Shown here: in pieces, positions 56,452-64,000 of the stretch | How positions within the stretch are numbered: the stretch's first letter is position 1 | Layout: each line of letters begins with the position of its first letter | Assembly (NCBI GenBank): GCA_032433595.1 | Contig: JASWJB010000122.1 | Span: 48,864 to 112,863 of the forward strand | Length of the DNA: 64,000 bases | Direction of reading: 5' to 3' | DNA from: Conoideocrella luteorostrata | Taxonomy: Eukaryota > Ascomycota > Sordariomycetes > Hypocreales > Clavicipitaceae | The notes under the pieces: generated by a model | Told to the model about the DNA's origin: nothing | The model's input: the letters and a program-made list of their open reading frames with translations, nothing else | Databases searched by the model: none | Position numbers and translations under genes: made by a program

Positions 56452-59400
56452 CTACTGAAAAACAAACACCACCCCGGACCGATCCACACTCACGCTCATG
56501 GTATACGGATACTCCAACACCACCACGTCTGTAATGGCGTCCAGATGCGACTGCAACAGCTGCTGTTGCTGCAAAGAGATAACCGTCGATCGGGGGGGTC
56601 TTCCGCTCGAGCTCTTCCCCCTCGATGACCCTCCCGCCGTGCCTTCGGCCGGCACATTCCCTGACGATGTATGCCTGTGTGCCTTTTCGGTATTCAGCGT
56701 CAACCCCGCAGTTGGATGCGAAGCCGTATAGGTTGGCTGCTGCTCATCTGGTGGCAGTCCGCTGAAAATGCGCGAGTTTTCAATGCGAGATATGTCCCAG
56801 AAATGGAGTTTCTTATCTGATCCACCTGTGACGATGAACGCGTGCCGTACATCACGAGAGTCCTCGGCCGTCCCTGTGCCAGCTACCATAGCTCGCACGC
56901 CACGATCCGCGTTCACTGTCTCATTGTTCTCCAAATTCGTAGCAAAACGGCCTAGCATACCTTCTGGCTTGTCCTCGTCAACATCCCATGCGCTGTACCC
57001 CTTAGGTCCATCCTTGCTGCCACCTGTGCGGTATATCTCGCGGCAGGCGGTCTTTTCTAAATCCCACACGGTAACTTCCCCTTGGCCAGTGCCGCCAGAT
57101 ATGCATATCCATTTGCCCCGGCCTTTTGTCGGGTGAATGCACATGCGATAGATGGCTCCCTTGCCCGGTACGCCCCATCCACGTAGTCTCATTTTGAAGC
57201 GCAAGTCCCATAGGTCAACAACACCGTGTGATGTACCAACACAAACCCAGTTCCGCTTTCGATCCACACAAAAGCATGTAGGTGCGCCGTGATGAATCGG
57301 ATTCTCCAGCGAGTATAAAACTGTCATGGTTCGCAGCTCAATACCTACTATCCTAGACCGATTTGTGGCCAGAAGCAGCACGGAGTTGGATTCTTGTCTG
57401 AAGTGTTCACACCAAACAGCAAACTCTCCATCTGGTAAATGATATTCCCTCACGATCCGCAACTTGCCATACCTAATGACTCCGCTAGCAGAGACCGTGT
57501 CGACTTTAACTACGTGCACGCTCCCGTCGCTGGCACAACTTACGAAGCAATGTGAATTCTCCACAAAGCATAATGCCAACAAACGGGCGCCATCGGCATG
57601 CTTGTGCGTCTGTCTGGACCGGTGGGTAATATTTCGCTCCAACCTCGCCGTGTCCCAGACTCGAACGCAGCCATCGCTACCCCCAGTGATGAAGAAGACG
57701 TGATCAGGAGATGCAACAAGCCTGTTGATGGGCCCTTTATGCTCACCAAATGTGGCCACCAAGTGGCCTTCCGGCCTCCAGTGGTCATCACCTGGCTGTG
57801 CACTGGCTGCTGCCCGAGCTTTGCTTCTTGATATTGACTGCACCATAGGCCCAAATTCTAGCACGTCTCTAGGGAAGTTATCAAGGTACATTTGATCCAG
57901 CATCCGCCTGATGTTAGGGTCAGTTCCCTCGTATGAGTGTTTGACCTGTTTGGAGACCGAGTCGTTATTTTCATTCTCTCTTGTGTGAGCAGGAGTGGGA
58001 GATTCTGGCGCTCCTGGACTGGCAAACGGCCCCTCAACTTGTCCCAGCGCATTGGTGCCGCTAGTGCTAGTTTCAGCCATCGACTTGTTGCCATCTTTCC
58101 TATCCAACAGACTCAAAGCACTTGACTGATGACGCATTGCGCTCCTTGCCGAATAGGTGCCGTCGTTTGTGGAAACATCATCTTCTCCTTCACCAGTTCC
58201 AACCACTCGATTATCAGATGACTCCTTTCTTGAATGCCGTGAACTAGCACGCGTACTGCCTTCCGGAGATAAAAGTCGTCGCGATGCCGATGGACGAGGT
58301 CCAACGCTCTGCACACGATGAGTATGAGTATGAAATGCAGTCGCTTTCCTTCTCTTGCTAATGGTATCATCAATCGTCATAGACGCATCCAACAAGGCGT
58401 CTGCAATGGTGTATGGTCTCGCTGGGGAGTCAAGATCAGGGGTAATACTCGGATCTCGGAGTGGTGCGTCATTGAAAAAGACTGTTTGCGGGATGACCCC
58501 GAGCTCTTGGAGTGATACAAGGCCAGTTTGGGTGCTTAGGTCTCCAGCTTCATGGTCTCGAGATTTAGCCTTGCTCAGTCGCCATATAAATTCCCGAAGA
58601 GCCAATAGCTTCAGCTCATCTTCTGATTTGAGACCAAGATTTCGCAGCTTTGAGAGCCATTGCTCATCTTCGTCGTTTCGCACGATCTTGCTCATGGAAG
58701 TGGCCTTGAGATCTTTGGACGAGCGTGTATTGGACGACCCCAAAGCCAGGGAGCGCACTTTTTGCAGAGGTTTCCAGAATGCGCCTCGGTCGGTCTGATT
58801 AGCCCAGGTCATAGCCTGGTCAAAGACAGCCCTTGTCAAGGGCTTTTTCAACAAGTCAAGTAGACTGAGCTCATCAAGCTCCACCACAGTATCGATCTTC
58901 ATATATGGTATTATAAGAGGCAGAAGTATGCATCGTACATCAGCTATATCAAGAAACTTGGCTGACTGTGACAGAAAATCGGCGGCAGCTTCTCGAATCC
59001 AAATGTTCGGGTGCATCGTACACCGCCCGATGAGATCAACAAGCTCCCAAATCTTAGGTTTGGATAGCAAGCCGAGACCAGCAAGTTGGGCCATTGAATG
59101 CAGTGCAGCCTGCACTACAGATTCTTCGGTATCCGTCAAGGCCTGTACCATGAGTGGGAGCATAAATTCCTCCAGGCTTGTGCTTCCGATAAAAGTCGCG
59201 ATGCCAACGACAGTATCAAAGAAGGCACACTTGAGTGTCCAGTCGCGATCGTTGAGATAGGTGTTGAGATGTGTGAGTAAAATGTCATTTGAGTGTTCTT
59301 GAAAGAACATGCAGAGTTCCGGCACAGACGCTAGGAACGCCCTTCGAACATAGACATCGGGATCTTCCACGAGTTGTTTGGTGTGGCTCTCCAAAATTTC

Positions 59401-61145
59401 GAATAACTCACGTCCGGCGTTATCGAACACGCTCTCAAAATTTGCTCCAGCTTCTGCGCCAGGTTCGACTTCTGGGTCTGCAATCGGCATGGACCCGTCC
59501 GCTCGTAAACTTGACGCAATCTCGAGGAAGCGCTGGGCGGTCGAGGCTAGGCTCCCGATACAGGAAGCATACGTAGCTCTTACCAAAGAGCTGGCTACTC
59601 GTGGCCGCGATCCTAGGGCAAGCTCCAGACGGGGCAGGACATACTCGACGAGAAGGTGAGAGTTGATCGGCGTCGGCATGCGAACAAGTTGTAGCAGTTG
59701 AGTGATTGTTCTGATTGCTGCCACTACAACAACATCCGACTCTTCTTTCTTCAGCAGCGTCATCAGGTAAGGCAGGACTCTGTCCAGCTTGGCCTCATCT
59801 GTCAAACGCTCAGCAAAGGCTAAGAGCACATCGCAAGCCCGCACCCTCGAGGATGCTCTAGCAGTAGTCCGCATCGATGACACTATCAGTGTCAGAAATA
59901 TCAAAGTACCGTCGTCTTCCGGTGGCTCAAGGGCCGCCGACACGGTATGCTGATGGTTCGGAATACTCAGCCGAACAGGAAAATGCCCCAGCCCCAGTCG
60001 AGCCGTCGGCGTTGAGCTTTCAGAGACACTCTTCTCCGACTGATAGCCCAGAAAGTACGAAATCTTATCAAAGTCATAATATACACGGTCTATTCTATCG
60101 TCGGACTCGCCCAAGTTACGCTGACTTCCAGACATAGGGCTGTTGCCAGATGATGGATCGGTTATGAGCTCCATGTATTGATGTAAGAAGTTGTAAAAGT
60201 AGCTGGGAAAGACTTTTCCCTTGCCGAACTCTAGATACTGCTCTGCTGAATAACGTTTCTCTGGGTCTAGCTGGATCATGTGTGCAATCATGTCTCGAAC
60301 ATCCTTGTCGGAAATAACACTTAGATGGGTGATGACAGGGTCATACTCTCCCCGTTTATATTTGAACAATTGGGCGAGACTAAAAATCTCAGACTCAAGG
60401 AACAATTGCGCAATAACGCAGCCTACACTGAAAATGTCCATAGCCCATGTCATTTTGCCCTTTGGTGGAGGTCCATCGCCCGAGGCGTGAAATCGCTCTG
60501 GGGCAACATAACATGTCCGGCGACCGGACGTGTCAAAAAAGTAGGAGAAGTCGCCGGGGTTGTCGTCCGGCAGCAGTACAGGTTTATATGCCGAAGAAAA
60601 ATCCGTCAAATACAGCCAGTTCCAAGAAGTTACCAGCACATTCTGCGCCTTTATGTCGCCGTGATAAATATCGCGAGCGTGACAATCTCGTAAAGAACAA
60701 AGCAGTTGAAACGCCAGCCACTTCTTCTCAATATCTTCAAGGAACGGGCGGGTGCTCAGTCGGTCGTAAAGCGAGCTGTATTGAAACTGGCGAACGAGAT
60801 AGCCATTCGTTTCGGTTTCTATGATGCGCTGGAAGGCTAGGGCGTTGGGGATATCGGCCAATATTTTTCGTTCCTCTAGTGGCACCGGTCAGTAATCTCT
60901 GTTTATGTCAGGAGACCGGGTCGAGACTTACTCAGGAGCTTCCTCTTGTAGTGGTCCAGGTTGACTTCAGCGTAGGGCTTCAGCAACACTTTGACCAACA
61001 TCACGCCATGCTCGTGACGTCCTCGAATGCTCTTCATGAACCGCGCGTTGCCGATGCTGCGCTCATATTGCACATCCTGTAACTGCGGGATGTCGATGCC
61101 AGCCGAGCCAGCCGAAGGCGTTGCTAACGAGAAGCCTTGCCCCAT
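56452..61145 (-). CDS. VPS15: VPS15 regulatory protein kinase of the PI3-kinase complex
   Basis: Two exons, 61145-60932 and 60875-56452, give 1545 residues, the family's usual size. The N-terminus MGQGFSLATPS is a myristoylation signal. The kinase domain (about 20-300) has HGDIKAQNVL with Asp145 and TDFSSAYKP instead of DFG; the loss of the Arg of HRD and the DFG Gly is typical of VPS15. HEAT-type repeats follow (about 380-720), with a Ser-rich linker (about 870-960) and C-terminal WD40 repeats (HKGPINRLV, ITGGSDGCVRVWD, VCVGTSHGVVDLWDLR, VTGGSDKKLHFWD). It anchors and activates the class III PI3-kinase VPS34 for autophagy and vacuolar sorting. The intron joins RKLL to KERKILADIPN. Confidence 0.96.
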
Positions 61146-62198
61146 ACTTGCTCCCTGCGCTGTCTCTGTTGATGCCTCGACCAGTCACGGATGATGTGAG
61201 AGACTATCGTCGTTGCAGCGAGCAGCTTGTCTTCATTTTTTCCGTTTCGGCGCACTGTGCGCAGGTGATAAACCGTCGTTGATGAGCTGCTGATCGCACA
61301 GATAAAATTATGGCCCGTCTGTCCAGGAGTAAATGAATAGCTTTGTGGTTGTAAACGCAGATGCCTAGGTAGGTATTTATGTCCTCCGGGGAAGAAAGGC
61401 TACCAAGCTGAGCCAGGGTGGTGGGTCTATATAAAGTTAGTTATGTCATGATAAGTGAAGGGAAGGGGACTCCAGCGGGGGAATGTCCACTCAAGCAATC
61501 CCACTCGCGCCTCACTTCACCGTCACGACCGTCACGGATCAGGATCTGGATCGGTGGGGCTTCAAGCCGAATTCACTACAGTACATCTTGCTATTATGGC
61601 AGCTTCATGGCTTCATTGCGTACGGAGTACAACATTACTATTGCTTCATTGGGTTAAGCCGAGCCTGGGGCCAGCTCGTGTCTCGCGAAAGTGATGAAGC
61701 GAATAAACGGGCTCGCACAAATTTCTTCTCCACACACTCTTGTTACAGCGTCGCGATGCTTTGGCACTACGCCGTACGGAGTGTCAAATAACTCCTCAGG
61801 AACCTCAGGGACTACACGAGGACCCATGCTACTTATTAGCCGTAGGCTCACACTTTCAAATGTTCCATTTACTAGGGTATCCACAATACATGCAGAGAAT
61901 AAAGAAGGAAAAAAAAACAAATCAGGTCTCGTTGTGTAAAACGAGTATGAACCGTAACCAAAGCTTCCATTTTTATGCAATTCGCTCCAAATCATCCCGT
62001 GTCACCTAATGCCCCCAATGACCAGATATGCAGTTCCAAAATGCTGATTGTCGTAAAGATTCATTGCTTTGATATATAACAAAAAGAAATGAGTGCACAT
62101 GTCCCTCCAGCTGTTAGCTGACCGTAGATTGCAATCTCAAGTACTTTGGTGTCGAGGATTGTGTTGGGAGAGGGGTTATCCAGCAGCGGCTACCGATA
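61146..62198. other. 1.05-kb intergenic region upstream of VPS15
   Basis: The left part should hold the VPS15 promoter. A 102-codon frame at 61483-61791 (beginning MSTQAIPLAPHFTVTTVTDQD) has no family resemblance and no conserved splice context, so I leave it unannotated. Palindrome half sites lie at 61620 and 61773, both inside this frame. Confidence 0.5.
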
Positions 62199-63413
62199 CT
62201 AAGCAGCGCCGCTACGCATCAATCTAGTTGATCGAAATTGCAATGTAGGGCGTAGTTCTTCCAGATTCTCCTCAAGATCCGTGTCGACTTCGGGCACGCT
62301 TCCAGGCAGCTGCCCAACACTCTTTGGTGGCGACATCTCCAAGGTGAGGCGTCGCTGTTTTTCTGCCGTCATCTCATCTTTGTGTTCAGCTGCCATGTCC
62401 CGCCTGACGCTGATGGGACGATGCATCCGTGCCTTACCGACATCCCCTACTTCTTTAGCCATATCCGGATCTTCCCGCTGAATGCGGTCAATCTCCTTTC
62501 CTGATACTTGCAGTACCTCTGCGAGGCGGGCCTGGATCTTGCTGATTTCATCATAGCAGTCTGCATCTCGCAAAAACTGGTGCGCTCCATGTTCACAAGT
62601 GCTCTGCACGTACTCGAGGCTTTTATCCAGAGAGTCGTATACATCTGTAGGCTCCTCGGCACCGGCAGAGTCCCTCAGCTCTATTGAAGTTCGATCCTTA
62701 GAGACGGGGCCCAGACGGCGAGTGCTCATGAACCTCAGTGAAGGAATGGCATCGACCGCAAATCTCTCGTCGCTAGAGCGTTTCGCATCGTTTGCGATCT
62801 CAATCTCAGCCATGCGCTTTATCTGCGCAACCTTGGAAGCCATTTTAGCCTTCCGCATGAGATTCCTACTCGACGATATGAATTTGACCAAGTCATCGAA
62901 GAAGCCTTGGACGTAGCTGTCGTAATACACTATAATTATGCTGCGGGTTCGATGGGCTTGTGGGGCACAGTCCGCAGATGCCATGGAGTTAGATTTTCGC
63001 TTCTTTCTGGCCTGAGCGAGAGCGCGAGTGTGGGCAGCTACTGCTTCGCGAGCCTGTCTATGAAGCGTTGCGCGGTTCTCGCTGGCGGGGCTCGGAGGTG
63101 ATGCTGGAATTGGAGCGTCCTTGGATGGGGTTGATGGAGTTCTTGGCGGCGCAGGTCGCTTTGTGCAATTTTGGCTTGATGTTATGGGCATATCAAGATC
63201 AGGGTGCATTGAACCTTCTTCCTTTGGCTTGAGTGATTCCGATGAACCCTTATTGCGTAGAGATCGGGGAGAGGCGATGGAGGTGACATTATCCGAGCCA
63301 GCTAGGGCTGCCAACTCAGTCTGCCTTCGCTCAATCTGGCCAGTCAAGTCTTTGAGGCGCCGCTGCCAGTCTGGAATATTGTTGACCAAATTCTTCAACG
63401 CGTCCATTGTCAT
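62199..63413 (-). CDS. conserved-looking protein of unknown function, start uncertain
   Basis: The frame ending at 62199 codes about 405 residues from the first in-frame ATG (63413, MTMDALKNLVNN). I do not recognise the family. Visible features: an early helical segment with a Trp-Gln-Arg-Arg core (PDWQRRLKDL), a Pro/Ser-rich stretch (PPRTPSTPSKDAP), a basic segment LAQARKKRKS, the hydrophobic-aromatic motif SIIIVYYDSYVQGFFDDLVKFI, a charged helix KMASKVAQIKRMAE and an Arg/Leu tail. The frame stays open to about 63580 without ATG, and its residues there (RLPDIPLASQWRVRP) look coding, so the N-terminus probably comes from a further upstream exon that I could not place. No signal peptide or membrane span. 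Likely a cytosolic or nuclear adaptor, which is inference. Confidence 0.6.
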   Translation of the reverse strand: MTMDALKNLVNNIPDWQRRLKDLTGQIERRQTELAALAGSDNVTSIASPRSLRNKGSSESLKPKEEGSMHPDLDMPITSSQNCTKRPAPPRTPSTPSKDAPIPASPPSPASENRATLHRQAREAVAAHTRALAQARKKRKSNSMASADCAPQAHRTRSIIIVYYDSYVQGFFDDLVKFISSSRNLMRKAKMASKVAQIKRMAEIEIANDAKRSSDERFAVDAIPSLRFMSTRRLGPVSKDRTSIELRDSAGAEEPTDVYDSLDKSLEYVQSTCEHGAHQFLRDADCYDEISKIQARLAEVLQVSGKEIDRIQREDPDMAKEVGDVGKARMHRPISVRRDMAAEHKDEMTAEKQRRLTLEMSPPKSVGQLPGSVPEVDTDLEENLEELRPTLQFRSTRLMRSGAA

Positions 63414-64000
63414 ATCGTCTATGACCGTTTTCCCAGACGGGATCGTTGCAGGTGGAATTGTTGTAGTGGCAGCGTTAGGCGTCGAGGGCCTAACGCGCCA
63501 CTGCGAGGCGAGGGGAATATCAGGCAAACGCGACGAGATGCGACTGTATCGAATGAAGTAGCTTACAATATTCCGACGCCGTCAAGTGGGATGGATGCAG
63601 GCACGCTGTTGAGCAGATGCCAGGTCAGATGCGTTTGCAGATGCAGGTAAATGGGAGAAAGCAGACAACTCGGTTTCGTAATGAGTGAGCCGTCGGGTCG
63701 GTTCGGGTTGTCGGATTGGATCAATGGAGACACGCAGTGAATCGATACTTGAGATTGAGTACCAAGATTCGTAGTCTGCTATGAGAGCTCGACTCCGTCC
63801 TCTCTAGCAGTACAACCGCCTAGAGTTACTCGGTTTGGGGCAAATTGACAGATTGTTGGCAGAACGAAGGATGAAAGCTGCGAGGAAATAAGCGATCAGA
63901 CGCGAATCACTTATGGCTTTTGGAAGCAGCGGGAAGCGGAGCTTTAGATCCTTCTCCGCTTACGAGACTTTTGGAGTATAAGCATTGCAGTCTTGCTCAC
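63414..64000. other. right edge: possible 5' exon and upstream DNA
   Basis: Sequence up to about 63580 may be coding for the preceding gene. The minus strand has no ATG between 63414 and about 63980, so the true first exon may lie past the window end. Nothing else supported. Confidence 0.4.

Noticed and set aside
60600..60680. VPS15 catalytic-loop change (HGD for HRD, DFS for DFG) as a novelty
   Set aside because: This is a known property of the VPS15 family, not an oddity of this genome.
61483..61791. 102-codon frame starting MSTQAIPLAPHFTV
   Set aside because: Looks protein-like at first, but contains two copies of the intergenic palindrome, ends abruptly and matches no family; probably chance.

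Overview
The window is nuclear DNA of a filamentous ascomycete. Genes are about 1-5 kb with introns mostly of 50-110 bp that start GT and end AG and often carry a CTAAC-type branch site. Several products are shared widely by Pezizomycotina: the MogA-MoeA fusion of the CnxE type, fungal NTE1, VPS15 and a GPI-anchored GH17 glucanase. Protein style and the many short intergenic palindromes built on TACTCCGTACGGAGTA make a sordariomycete, probably Hypocreales, my best guess; the order is inference.

Left part (1-8.4 kb): four metabolic enzymes sit together. They are an HSL-type alpha/beta-hydrolase, an FAD monooxygenase, a D-aminoacylase-like amidohydrolase in five exons, and a PLP-dependent aromatic amino-acid decarboxylase whose only intron is swollen by a TGAG tetranucleotide repeat. 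Next come well-spaced cell-biology genes on the minus strand: a TM9SF/EMP70 endomembrane protein, an arrestin-like protein, a LIV-1/KE4-type ZIP zinc transporter, a GPI-anchored GH17 glucanase and hamartin (TSC1). They are separated by long non-coding stretches (2.3, 5.5, 1.2, 2.7 and 2.5 kb) rich in the palindrome. A DJ-1/PfpI-family gene lacking the usual nucleophile cysteine and a decayed short-chain dehydrogenase relic follow at 33.6-35.9 kb.

Right part (36-63.5 kb): a compact housekeeping block. NTE1 phospholipase, GPN2 GTPase, POP5 (RNase P/MRP), CnxE-type molybdenum-cofactor protein, V-ATPase c'' (VMA16), TFIIA small subunit (TOA2), a small EamA/TMEM42-like membrane protein, a CLC chloride transporter, a Dpb3/CHRAC-like histone-fold protein, U2A' (LEA1), VPS15 and a conserved-looking protein of unknown function. 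Divergent pairs share promoters (NTE1/GPN2, POP5/CnxE, VMA16/TOA2, CLC/histone-fold) and convergent pairs end close together.

Most genes were assembled by splicing exons by eye; in each case the summed exon lengths are divisible by three and the junction restores a family motif. No tRNA, rRNA, CRISPR or intact transposon was recognised. I found no convincing new multi-gene system. The best oddities are the palindrome family, a four-copy ~102-bp degenerate tandem repeat between two convergent genes, the DJ-1-like protein without its nucleophile, a 16-nt micro-exon in the CLC gene, and two frame-preserving introns.
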